Below are positions 1 to 7,941 of a DNA stretch of 22,053 nt, in pieces. A program made the translations under genes and the position numbers. Within the stretch, counting starts at the first letter, position 1; every line of letters starts with the position of its first letter. The DNA comes from DAIOGN01 sp036745245 (GTDB taxonomy: Bacteria; Zixibacteria; MSB-5A5; JAUVRN01). The stretch spans positions 1 to 22,053 of the forward strand of contig DAIOGN010000043.1 in assembly GCA_036745245.1 (NCBI GenBank), read 5' to 3'. The notes beneath the pieces were generated by a model, which had not been told where the DNA came from, ran no database searches, and saw only the letters and a program-made list of their open reading frames with translations.

Positions 1-1
1 G

Positions 2-1348
2 GCCTCGCTGGTGAGCGCGCTTGTATGGAATTACTTCTTCATCCCGCCGGTGCGCACGTTTCATGTCTCCGACGCCGAAGATGTCATGATGCTCCTGTCG
101 TATCTGGCGACGGCGGTCGTCACGGGCACGCTCACGCATCGAATCCGCTCGCGCAGTCAACTGATTCGCAAACGTGAAGAGCGCACCGAACTTCTGTACA
201 GCCTGGCCGGGAAGCTCGTGGCGGAAAGCAGCCTGCCCTCCGCCGTGAGTGCGCTGTCGGAGCCCCTGCGTGCCCACCTGGGAGGGTCGCTCGATGTGCT
301 GGTGGTGGGCGCTGGCGGCGAGTTGTCGGGCACGTCGGCTCTCGGTTCCGCCTGGCTCAAGACGGAGAAGGAACTCGCCGTGGCGCGCTGGGCCTGCGAG
401 CACGGAGATCGAGCCGGCTGGTCCACCGATACGCTGCCCATGGCGGAAGCGCTCTACGTGCCGTTGGTGGGACCTGCAGGACACGCGGTGGGTGTTCTGG
501 CCTTCAAGTCCGAAGGTCGCCGATCGCTCACCCAGGACGACGAGAGTCTGCTCTCCGCCATCGCCCACCAGTTGTCGCTCTCGCTGGAGCGCGAACGTCT
601 CCGTTCCGAGGTGGAACGCTCCGAGCGCTTGCGCGATTCGGAACGGCTGCTCCAGACGGTGGTGGATTCCGTGTCGCACGAGCTGCGCACGCCTCTGGCC
701 GCGATCGTCGGTTCGGCATCGGCTCTGGCGTCGGACGCGCTGGCCAACGATCCGCGAAGGCGGCAGGAGCTGTCTGAGGAACTCTTGTCCACGTGCGAGC
801 GTCTCAATCGGGTGGTGGGTAACCTTCTCGACATGTCACGATTCTCCGCCGGGGGTGTGGAGCTGCAGAAAGACTGGCACGACGTGGGCGATCTCGTCCG
901 CTCCGTGCGGGAAAGCACACGGCGGGAACTGAAAGACCACCCGGTCACCGAGAGAGTGGACGGCAACCTTCCCCTGGCACGAGTCGACCACCGTCTCATC
1001 GAACAGGCGCTCGCGAATCTCGTGGCGAACGCCGCCGTTCACACGCCGGCGGGAACGCCCGTGGACATTTCCGCAGCGGTGACCGACGCCGGACTCACGA
1101 TTGCCGTGTCCGACCGCGGGCCGGGATTTCCGAAGGAGTCCCTGTCCGCGCTCTTCAGCAAGTTCTACCGTGCACCCGGCACACGGCCGGGCGGCGTGGG
1201 TCTCGGAATGGCCCTCACGCGCGCTATCGTGGAAGCGCATGGAGGCACAGTAAACGCGGCCAATCGCACGGGGGGCGGCGCCACGGTCACGATGGTGCTG
1301 CCTGTGGAACCGCAGCCGGCCATCCCCGCCGACGAGGACGAAGATTGA
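2..1348 (+). CDS. kdpD: KdpD-type sensor histidine kinase, C-terminal part (5' end outside window)
   Basis: This is the membrane sensor kinase of the potassium/turgor two-component system, which phosphorylates KdpE. The reading frame is open from base 2, so the gene starts upstream; the GTG at 11 is internal. The first visible residues (ALVWNYFFIPPVRTF, then a hydrophobic stretch) match the last transmembrane hairpin of the DUF4118 domain of KdpD. A GAF-like region follows (about residues 60-195 from base 11). Next comes the HisKA dimerisation box VSHELRTPLAA, with the phospho-acceptor His at bases 677-679. The HATPase has an N box (ANLVANAAVHTP), a G1 box (DRGPGFP) and a G2 box (GVGLGMAL). 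The acidic C-terminus overlaps kdpE by 4 bp. The N-terminal KdpD and Usp domains and the kdpFABC genes are not in the window. The KdpD assignment rests on DUF4118 and the KdpE partner and is strong; the potassium role is from the family. Confidence 0.9.
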   Translation, partial: ASLVSALVWNYFFIPPVRTFHVSDAEDVMMLLSYLATAVVTGTLTHRIRSRSQLIRKREERTELLYSLAGKLVAESSLPSAVSALSEPLRAHLGGSLDVLVVGAGGELSGTSALGSAWLKTEKELAVARWACEHGDRAGWSTDTLPMAEALYVPLVGPAGHAVGVLAFKSEGRRSLTQDDESLLSAIAHQLSLSLERERLRSEVERSERLRDSERLLQTVVDSVSHELRTPLAAIVGSASALASDALANDPRRRQELSEELLSTCERLNRVVGNLLDMSRFSAGGVELQKDWHDVGDLVRSVRESTRRELKDHPVTERVDGNLPLARVDHRLIEQALANLVANAAVHTPAGTPVDISAAVTDAGLTIAVSDRGPGFPKESLSALFSKFYRAPGTRPGGVGLGMALTRAIVEAHGGTVNAANRTGGGATVTMVLPVEPQPAIPADEDED

Positions 1349-2031
1349 CCGCGGCCAAAGTCCTCGTGATCGATGATGAGCCGGCCATCCGGCGTTTCTT
1401 GCGCGCCAGTCTCGAAGCCGAGGGCTACGAGTTTCTGGAGGCCGGAAGCGGAGAGCAGGGGCTCTCGATGGCCGCCACGCACGTGCCCCAGGTGATCATC
1501 GTGGATCTCTCCCTGCCCGATCTGGACGGCGCGCAGGTGGTGAAACGTTTGCGGCAATGGTCTCAGGCGCCTATCCTGGTGCTCACGGTGCGCGACTCCG
1601 AACGCGACAAGGTGCAGTTGCTCGACCTCGGGGCCGATGACTACCTCACCAAACCGTTTTCCACGCAGGAACTTCTCGCACGGGTCCGCGTGGCTCTGCG
1701 ACATGCACTGCCCAGGCCCGGCAAATCTGTGTTTCGAAACGGTCATCTGGAAATTCATTTTGCCGACCGCACGGTGCAGAACGAGGGCCACCCGGTGCGC
1801 CTCACGGCACACGAGTTCAACCTGCTGGCCCTGCTCGCGCGCCATGTGGGGCGGCTGGTTCCGCAGCGCCAGCTGCTCAAGGAAGTGTGGGGACCGGGAG
1901 CGCTGGAGCGATCAGAGTATCTGCGGGTGTACGTGGGCCGCCTCCGGCGGAAGCTCGAAGCCGACCCGGCCCGCCCCGTACTCCTGCTCACCGAGCCCGG
2001 GATCGGCTACAGGATGGCGTTTCTCGACTGA
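1345..2031 (+). CDS. kdpE: KdpE-type response regulator (OmpR/PhoB family)
   Basis: This is a DNA-binding response regulator, 228 residues, the usual KdpE length. The receiver domain (1-120) shows the acidic pair D10/D11 in VIDDEP, the phospho-acceptor D54 in IIVDLSLPD, T81 and K103 in LTKPF, so it should be phosphorylated by the upstream KdpD. The winged-helix output domain (about 128-226) contains the typical RLTAHEFNLLALLARH and YVGRLRRKLE segments. The start is a TTG at 1345 inside the kdpD stop region (ATTGA overlap), with a GAGGA ribosome binding site at 1334-1338, six bases upstream; no better start exists nearby. The overlap implies translational coupling. The gene ends 223 bp before the efflux operon, so in this window it is followed by efflux genes rather than kdpFABC. 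Confidence 0.93.
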   Translation: MTAAKVLVIDDEPAIRRFLRASLEAEGYEFLEAGSGEQGLSMAATHVPQVIIVDLSLPDLDGAQVVKRLRQWSQAPILVLTVRDSERDKVQLLDLGADDYLTKPFSTQELLARVRVALRHALPRPGKSVFRNGHLEIHFADRTVQNEGHPVRLTAHEFNLLALLARHVGRLVPQRQLLKEVWGPGALERSEYLRVYVGRLRRKLEADPARPVLLLTEPGIGYRMAFLD

Positions 2032-2047
2032 GTGGGAACGGCCCAAC

Positions 2048-2086
2048 TGTCTGGGCCACGCCGTGTTATAATGTGATTGCCAGACA
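2048..2086. repeat. inverted repeat TGTCTGG / CCAGACA flanking a -10 box (possible operator)
   Basis: TGTCTGG at 2048-2054 and CCAGACA at 2080-2086 are perfect 7-bp inverted arms separated by 25 bp. They bracket the extended -10 element of the presumed efflux-operon promoter. The geometry would suit two half-sites of a dimeric regulator or a looped repressor site. No regulator gene lies next to the operon except kdpE, so the protein that would bind is unknown. A 7-bp repeat can arise by chance; the main support is its placement. Confidence 0.35.
2064..2072 (+). promoter_or_regulatory. extended -10 promoter element upstream of the efflux operon
   Basis: TGTTATAAT at 2064-2072 is a perfect TATAAT preceded by the TGn extension. 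It stands out in otherwise GC-rich sequence between kdpE and the adaptor gene. No convincing -35 hexamer lies 16-18 bp upstream, which fits an extended -10 promoter. Transcription would start near 2079 and give a leader of about 175 nt before the ATG at 2255. Confidence 0.5.
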
Positions 2087-2123
2087 ATAGACCCGCCGGT
2101 AGATTATCCTGTTCTGAGCTTTA

Positions 2124-2163
2124 CCTGCAGCAATACACCGCGTTTTCACGGCGTCCCTGCAGG
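2124..2163 (+). repeat. inverted repeat in the predicted efflux-operon leader
   Basis: CCTGCAG at 2124-2130 is matched by CTGCAGG at 2157-2163. Inside it, CCG and CGG around a TTTT-containing loop can extend the pairing. In the leader RNA this could form a stem ahead of the adaptor gene. There is no following T-run, so it does not look like an attenuator terminator. A function is not shown. Confidence 0.25.
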
Positions 2164-2254
2164 CGAAGTGCACCTCCGGCACCGCGCCCGCGCCGCTCCC
2201 GGAGTGCGAACCGCGGTCGACGTTCAAGCATACGAGTGTAGAGGAAGCCTCCGG

Positions 2255-3388
2255 ATGAATTTCCCCCGATTGCCACATATTGGTCTCTCGCTTCTGGTCC
2301 TGGCGTGGTTGCCCCTGGCCGGCTGCGCCGATGGACCACAACAAGGCGGCTTCGAAATGCCGCCCATGCCTGTGGAGGCGGCTGCCGTTGAGCGCCGCAC
2401 GGTCACCGACGCATTCACCGCCGTCGGCACGCTCCGCGCCAACATGGCCGTGGAAGTGGTGGCGGAAATCGACGGCAAGGTGATGGACCTTCCCTTCCGC
2501 GAAGGCGCCACTCTGAACCAGGGCGACCTCATCGCGCAGATCGATGACGTCCAGCTCAAGGCCGAGCGCGACCGCGCGGCGGCATTGCTCGATCAGCAGC
2601 AAGTCACCTACGACCGGGTCAAGGAACTCGTCGACCAGAACCTGGCGGCCAAACAGGAACTCGACAACGCGGCCGCGGCGTACAAGGTGGCCGAGGCCAA
2701 TCTCGCGCTGTCGCAGGCCCGCCTCGACAAGACTCGCGCGATCGCTCCATTTTCCGGCTCCGTGGGAGCGCGCCGGGTGAGCGTGGGAGAGTTTTTGCGG
2801 ATCGGGGATCCCATCACCGAGTTGGCTCAGCTCGATCAGCTCAAAGCCGTATTCTCGGCCCCCGAACGGTATATTTCAAAACTACACAAGGGAGCCATCG
2901 TGTCGGTCACCAGCCCGGCGTTCCCTGGTGTGAAGCTTGAGGGCAAAATCGACGTTCTCGAGCCGATGGTCGATCCGTCCACACGCAATGTCACCATCGT
3001 GGCGCACCTGCCCAACCCCGAGCGTCTCATGCGGCCGGGCATGTCCGCCAATGTGAACGTGGTGCTCAGCCAGCGTGAGAACGCTCTGGTGATCCCCAGC
3101 GAAGCGGTGTTTGCTGAGGGCGAGGCGCTCTATGTGTTCGCCATAGGAGCGGATGGTGTAGTGGCGAAATCGGTGGTGCAGCTCGGCACGCGCACGGCGA
3201 AGGACGTCGAAGTCACCTCAGGTCTCACCGAAGGCCAGCAGATCGTGAAGGCCGGCCACCAGAAGCTGTTTGAAGGCGCCAAGGTCTTTGTGGTGGGCGA
3301 AGGCGGCGCTATGCCGCCCGGGGATCCAGGTGCTGCACCCGCCGCCGACAGTGGGGCCGCACCCGATTCGCAGGTGGCCGGGTCGTGA
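2255..3388 (+). CDS. RND efflux periplasmic adaptor subunit (HlyD/MFP family), lipoprotein
   Basis: This is the membrane-fusion protein that links the RND permease to an outer-membrane channel. The chosen ATG at 2255 has a GAGGAA ribosome binding site at 2241-2246, 8 bp upstream, and gives a 377-residue protein with a clean lipoprotein signal ending LPLAGC (Cys24). An in-frame GTG at 2168 would put 29 polar residues before that signal and is rejected. The order is: a biotinyl-lipoyl-like strand region (EVVAEIDGKV...REGATLNQGDLIAQID), an alpha-helical hairpin rich in Ala, Gln and Lys, the second lipoyl half (IAPFSGSVGARRVSVGEF), a beta-barrel region, and a membrane-proximal domain (ALVIPSEAVF). 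The tail is rich in Ala, Pro and Gly. The stop overlaps the permease start by 4 bp (GTGA). Family assignment is firm; the substrate is unknown. Confidence 0.93.
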   Translation: MNFPRLPHIGLSLLVLAWLPLAGCADGPQQGGFEMPPMPVEAAAVERRTVTDAFTAVGTLRANMAVEVVAEIDGKVMDLPFREGATLNQGDLIAQIDDVQLKAERDRAAALLDQQQVTYDRVKELVDQNLAAKQELDNAAAAYKVAEANLALSQARLDKTRAIAPFSGSVGARRVSVGEFLRIGDPITELAQLDQLKAVFSAPERYISKLHKGAIVSVTSPAFPGVKLEGKIDVLEPMVDPSTRNVTIVAHLPNPERLMRPGMSANVNVVLSQRENALVIPSEAVFAEGEALYVFAIGADGVVAKSVVQLGTRTAKDVEVTSGLTEGQQIVKAGHQKLFEGAKVFVVGEGGAMPPGDPGAAPAADSGAAPDSQVAGS

Positions 3389-6300
3389 GGCTCTCCGAAA
3401 TCTCGATTGAGCGCCCGGTGCTGGCCACCGTGATGAGCCTGGCCATCATCCTCCTGGGGGTGGTCTCCTATCTGCGGCTCCCCGTGCGCGAGTATCCCGA
3501 CATCGACCCGCCCGTGGTGTCGGTGAGCACGTTCTACCGCGGCGCCTCCCCCAATGTGGTGGAAACCGAAATCACCGACATCCTGGAAGAGCAGTTCTCC
3601 ACGATCGAAGGGATTCGCACGCTCCGGTCGTCCAGTCTCGAGCAGGGCTCGGTGATCACGCTCGAGTTCGAGCAGGGACGCAACGTCGACGAAGCCGCCA
3701 ACGACGTCCGCGACCGCGTGTCGCGCATCAGCGGTGCCCTCCCCGACGCCGCGGAAGACCCCATCGTGGAGAAGGTCGACATCAACGCACAGCCCATCAT
3801 CTGGCTGGCGCTCTCCAGCACGCGGCACAGCAACCTCGAGGTGAGCGAAACCGCCGACCGGGTGATGAAGGAACATCTCCAGAGACTGCCCGGTGTGGCC
3901 TCGGTGTTCCTGGGTGGCGAGCGACGCTACGCCATGCGCGTCTGGCTCGACCCGGCCCGCATGACCTCGTACGGCCTCACGGTGGCCGAAGTCAATCTCG
4001 CCATCGCGCGCGCCAACGCCGAAATCCCGGCCGGTCGCGTGGAAGGCATAGAACGCGAATTTGCAGTACGCACGCGCGGTGAGTTGGCCACCCCCGAGGA
4101 GTTCGCCCGAATCGTCGTAAAGCAGGAAGGTGAGAGCGTCGTGCGGCTCGGCGACGTCGCCGAGGTGATGGAAGGCGCCGAAGACGAACGCACCGCCATC
4201 CGCTACAACGGCCGACCCGCCATCGGACTCGGGATCGTCAAGCAGAAGGGCGCCAGCACCATCGACGTAGGTGAAGCCGTCATCGGCGCACTGCCCGAAT
4301 TGCAGAAGCTTCTCCCCCAGGGCATGATCCTGGAAAAGGCCTATAACTCCGCCGAGTTCGTGGCGGCGGCCATCGATGAAGTGAGCGAAACGATTCTACT
4401 CGCCGTGGCCCTGGTGGTGCTGGTGATCCTGGCCTTCCTGAAGAGTTTCCGCGCCACCATCATTCCTACACTGGCCATTCCGGTGTCGATTATCGGCGCC
4501 TTCGTCGTCGCGTTCGCCCTGGGCTACACCATCAACATCCTCACCCTTCTGGCCCTCGTGCTGGCCATCGGCATGGTGGTAGACGACGCCATCATCGTGT
4601 TGGAGAATGTGTACCGGCACATGGAAATGGGAAAGAGCCGGCTGCAAGCCGCCATCGACGGATCGCGCGAAATCGGTTTTGCGGTGATGGCCACCACCAT
4701 CACGCTCGTGGCCGTGTTCGTGCCTTTGTCGTTTCTCACGGGCAACGTGGGCCGGCTGTTCCGCGAGTTCGGACTCGTGGTGGCTGTGGCGGTGCTGATC
4801 TCTGGCTTTACAGCTCTCACCTTCACGCCCATGATCTGCTCGCGCATCCTGAAGCCGCTGCACACGGGCAGCCGTAACTGGGCCTCGCGATCCTTCGACC
4901 AGTTCTTCGAGTGGCTCGACCGAACCTACGCCCGTCTCCTCGACTTCTGCCTCCGCCAGAAGGCCCTGGTGCTGGGGGTGGTCGTGGTGCTCGTGGTCGG
5001 GATCGGCTACCTGCTCAAAGTGCTCCCTGGCGAACTGGTGCCCACCGAAGACCGGTCCATCGGATTCGGCATCGTAATCGCTCCCGAGGGGTCCACGCTC
5101 GAATACACCGATCGCAACATGCGCACGGTGGAGTCGATTCTCCTGGCCCTGCCGGAGCGTGAGGGACTGTTCACGGCGTCGGGCCTGGGGTTCGGCGGAC
5201 CGGGGCGCGTGACCAATGCCTTTATCTTCCTGCGGCTCAAGGATCGATCCGAACGCGACCGGACGCAGATGGAGATCGTGGAGTCGCTGTTCCCTCAGCT
5301 GTTCAGCATTCCCGGCATCCTCGCCTTCGTGGTGAATCCCCCCAGTCTGGGTCAGGACTTCGGGTCACCGGTGGAGTACATCCTCCAGGCCGACTCCTAT
5401 GATGAGCTCCAGAAGTCCGTGGGGATCCTCATGATGAAGGCGCAGGGTTTGGGCTATCTGGTGAATCTCGACACCGACCTCCGGCTCAACAAGCCGCAAC
5501 TCGACATCACGATCGACCGGGAGCGCGCGGCGCAGGCGGGCGTGTCGGTCACCGACATCGGCACCACGCTCGAAACTCTTCTGGGCGGGCGCGTGGTGAG
5601 CACCTTCAAGCGGGGATCCAAACAGTACGACGTGATTACTCAGATGAAGCCCACCGATCGTGCCACGCCGTCCACCGTGGATGAGCTGTACGTGCGCAGC
5701 CACGGCGGACTGGTGCAGCTGGCGAATCTCGTTCACGTGCAGGAGACCGTGGCGCCCAAGGAACTCAATCACTTCAACCGCGTGCGGTCGGCCTCTGTGA
5801 CGGCCAGCCTCGCACCTGGAGCCCGGTTGGGCACCGCACTCGACGATCTCGATCGGATTGCCGAAACTGACCTGCCGGAGGGAGTGGGCCGCGCGCTGGC
5901 CGGCCAGTCACGCGAGTATCGCGAAGCCTCCAGCAATCTCTACTGGCTCTTCGGATTGTCGGTGGTCTTCATCTTCCTGGTGCTGGCCGCGCAGTTCGAA
6001 AGCTTTCTGCACCCGCTCACGATTCTGCTCACGGTGCCTTTGGCCCTCTTCGGAGCCCTGTTGTCGCTGTTCGCATTTCAGCAGAGCATCAATATCTATT
6101 CTCAGATCGGCCTCATCATGCTGATCGGAATCGTCACCAAGAACGCAATCCTGATCGTGGAATTCGCCAATCAGCTGCGCGAACAGGGGATGGAACTCAT
6201 GCAGGCGGTCACGCAGGCGTCCCGCATCCGGCTGCGCCCCATTCTCATGACCTCATTCTCTACGGCGCTGGGCATCCTGCCCATTGCACTGGGCCTGGGC

Positions 6301-6468
6301 GCGGGCGGCGAGTCACGCAGCCCGCTGGGAGTGTCGGTGGTGGGCGGTTGCATCTTCGCCACGTTTCTTTCGCTTCTGGTGATCCCGGTGATCTACACGC
6401 TCATGGCGCGCTTCACCGGCACACCTGCACCTGCAGAAGAGCCGCTCGAACCCGCCCACGCAGGGTAG
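3385..6468 (+). CDS. RND-family efflux permease (AcrB/MexB-like, HAE1 type)
   Basis: This is a proton-driven inner-membrane exporter, 1027 residues, close to the usual AcrB-family length. It opens with the classic first helix after ISIERPVLATVMSLAIILLG. Two large periplasmic loops and two blocks of transmembrane helices (about 335-490 and 870-1010) follow in the expected duplicated arrangement. The proton-relay acidic pair is present in GMVVDDAIIVLENVYRH (D400/D401), and the relay Lys in the second half in GIVTKNAILIVEFANQ. The presence of the acidic pair points to the drug or hydrophobe exporters rather than the heavy-metal CusA type, whose signature differs. The GTG start overlaps the adaptor stop, implying coupled translation. 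No TolC-like channel gene lies nearby. Substrate is not predictable from sequence alone. Confidence 0.93.
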   Translation: MRLSEISIERPVLATVMSLAIILLGVVSYLRLPVREYPDIDPPVVSVSTFYRGASPNVVETEITDILEEQFSTIEGIRTLRSSSLEQGSVITLEFEQGRNVDEAANDVRDRVSRISGALPDAAEDPIVEKVDINAQPIIWLALSSTRHSNLEVSETADRVMKEHLQRLPGVASVFLGGERRYAMRVWLDPARMTSYGLTVAEVNLAIARANAEIPAGRVEGIEREFAVRTRGELATPEEFARIVVKQEGESVVRLGDVAEVMEGAEDERTAIRYNGRPAIGLGIVKQKGASTIDVGEAVIGALPELQKLLPQGMILEKAYNSAEFVAAAIDEVSETILLAVALVVLVILAFLKSFRATIIPTLAIPVSIIGAFVVAFALGYTINILTLLALVLAIGMVVDDAIIVLENVYRHMEMGKSRLQAAIDGSREIGFAVMATTITLVAVFVPLSFLTGNVGRLFREFGLVVAVAVLISGFTALTFTPMICSRILKPLHTGSRNWASRSFDQFFEWLDRTYARLLDFCLRQKALVLGVVVVLVVGIGYLLKVLPGELVPTEDRSIGFGIVIAPEGSTLEYTDRNMRTVESILLALPEREGLFTASGLGFGGPGRVTNAFIFLRLKDRSERDRTQMEIVESLFPQLFSIPGILAFVVNPPSLGQDFGSPVEYILQADSYDELQKSVGILMMKAQGLGYLVNLDTDLRLNKPQLDITIDRERAAQAGVSVTDIGTTLETLLGGRVVSTFKRGSKQYDVITQMKPTDRATPSTVDELYVRSHGGLVQLANLVHVQETVAPKELNHFNRVRSASVTASLAPGARLGTALDDLDRIAETDLPEGVGRALAGQSREYREASSNLYWLFGLSVVFIFLVLAAQFESFLHPLTILLTVPLALFGALLSLFAFQQSINIYSQIGLIMLIGIVTKNAILIVEFANQLREQGMELMQAVTQASRIRLRPILMTSFSTALGILPIALGLGAGGESRSPLGVSVVGGCIFATFLSLLVIPVIYTLMARFTGTPAPAEEPLEPAHAG

Positions 6469-6490
6469 GCTTCAGGCGGTTGCCCGCTGC

Positions 6491-6507
6491 GGACAGGTCA
6501 GCTGTCC
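6491..6507 (+). repeat. small hairpin just upstream of the decarboxylase ribosome binding site
   Basis: GGACAG at 6491-6496 and CTGTCC at 6502-6507 form a perfect 6-bp stem with the loop GTCAG. It sits immediately before the ribosome binding site CGGGAG (6508-6513) of the decarboxylase gene, in the 51-bp gap after the permease. It has no T-run, so it is not a standard terminator. It could modulate translation or processing between pump and enzyme; this is inference. Confidence 0.3.
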
Positions 6508-6519
6508 CGGGAGCATCGC

Positions 6520-7941
6520 ATGGACATCAAGGAATTCAGAGAATCCGGTCATACACTGGTGGATCTCATCGGAGACTACCTGGACAACGTCGAATCCCGG
6601 CCGCTCTTCCCCACGGTCGAGCCGCGCACGCTCGAAACTCTGTTCGACGAACCGCTGCCCACAGGTCCCACATCTGCCGAGCGCGTCATCGCAGAGTTGA
6701 AAGAGAAACTCCTGCCCTACACCACAGCGGTGAATCACCCCGGGTACATGGGGCTCATCACGCCGCCGCCCTCACCGGTGGGCATTCTCGGAGACCTGCT
6801 CGCCTCAGCACTCAACCAGAATATCGGAGTGTATTCGATCGGCCCTTCCGCAGTGGCCATGGAACGCCGCACGGTGCGTTGGCTCACGGATCTGGTGGGG
6901 TACGACCAAAAGGCCGGCGGCAATCTCACGTCCGGCGGGACGATGGCCAATTTCATCGGGCTGAAGCTCGGGCGCGACTGGGCCTCGGGGCAGAAGGCAC
7001 AGCACGAGGGCGTGACGCACCCCATGACGGCCTATGTTTCAGAGGAGCGCCACGTGTCGGTAGACAAGGCCGCCGATGCCGTAGGCCTGGGCCGCACACA
7101 TCTGAGGATCATCCCCACCGACGACAACTTCCAGATCCGCCTCGACGTGCTCCAGGAGCAGATTCGCACGGACCGTGCCGCAGGACTTCTGCCGGCCTGC
7201 CTGGTGGGAGCGGGCGGCTCCACGAACACCGGAGTGGTGGACGATCTGGCGGCCTTGAGGAAGATCGCCGACCGCGAGAACATGTGGCTGCATGTCGATG
7301 CCGCCTACGGCGGTGGGGTGCTGCTCTCGAAGACCCGCCGGCCGCAACTGACCGGGCTGGAAGCGGCCGACTCCGTCACGCTCGATCCGCACAAGTGGTT
7401 CTTCGCTCCGCTGGATGCGGGTGCGATCCTGGTGAAGGACTCCGCACAGCTTACACGCTCATTCGGGATGCAGCCATCGTATCTCACCGACCAGACCGAA
7501 GAGAAGGGCGAGCGGTACAGCTATTTCGTTCACGGCTTTGAACAGTCACGGCGGTTCCGCGGTCTGAAAGTGTGGATGAGCTTCAAGCGCTACGGCGCGG
7601 ATCAGATCGGCCGCTGGGTGGATCAGAACTGCGAGCAGGCCGAGCGTCTCTGGCGACTGGCTACCGAGAGTGGCGAATTCGTTGCGGCGCGCAAACCACC
7701 CATGTCGTCGGTGTGCCTGCGTTACACGGGCGGGCGGCTCGAGGAACCCGAACGGGCGAAACTCCATCATCAGGTGGCCGAACGAGCCGAAGCGCAGGGA
7801 CGATTCTGGTTTGCCACCACGCTTTTGAAAGGCCGCACCTACTTCCGCATCAATCCTGTGAATTTCCGCACGCGTGCGGAGCACATGGACGAGCTGTGTG
7901 CGTACCTGTTGAAGGAGTGCCGCGCGCTAGGCGGAGGCTGA
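6520..7941 (+). CDS. PLP-dependent group II amino-acid decarboxylase (aromatic-L-amino-acid decarboxylase-like)
   Basis: This fold-type I PLP enzyme has 473 residues, typical of the AADC/glutamate/diaminobutyrate decarboxylase family, whose members remove the alpha-carboxylate of an amino acid to give an amine. Visible motifs are the substrate-side segment NHPGYMGLI (72-80), the SGGTMAN loop (138-144), the PLP-stacking His178 in ERHVSVDKAA, the cofactor Asp260 in LHVDAAYGG, and the Schiff-base Lys292 in LDPHKWFF. The ATG at 6520 has a CGGGAG ribosome binding site. It lies 51 bp after the permease on the same strand, so it may belong to the efflux operon. Its 3' end overlaps the convergent gene by 15 bp. 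Family members differ in substrate (Trp, Tyr, Dopa, Glu, diaminobutyrate) and a few act as aldehyde synthases, so I do not assign one. Confidence 0.88.
   Translation: MDIKEFRESGHTLVDLIGDYLDNVESRPLFPTVEPRTLETLFDEPLPTGPTSAERVIAELKEKLLPYTTAVNHPGYMGLITPPPSPVGILGDLLASALNQNIGVYSIGPSAVAMERRTVRWLTDLVGYDQKAGGNLTSGGTMANFIGLKLGRDWASGQKAQHEGVTHPMTAYVSEERHVSVDKAADAVGLGRTHLRIIPTDDNFQIRLDVLQEQIRTDRAAGLLPACLVGAGGSTNTGVVDDLAALRKIADRENMWLHVDAAYGGGVLLSKTRRPQLTGLEAADSVTLDPHKWFFAPLDAGAILVKDSAQLTRSFGMQPSYLTDQTEEKGERYSYFVHGFEQSRRFRGLKVWMSFKRYGADQIGRWVDQNCEQAERLWRLATESGEFVAARKPPMSSVCLRYTGGRLEEPERAKLHHQVAERAEAQGRFWFATTLLKGRTYFRINPVNFRTRAEHMDELCAYLLKECRALGGG

Noticed and set aside
2040..2057. GGCCCA/TGGGCC hairpin after kdpE as a terminator
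   Set aside because: The stem is only 6 bp and has no T-run; it overlaps the promoter region, so I do not call a terminator.
6348..7541. 397-residue open frame overlapping the permease end and the decarboxylase
   Set aside because: It crosses a gene boundary, is extremely rich in Arg, His and Gly, and lacks motifs; the overlapping frame has clear PLP-enzyme residues.
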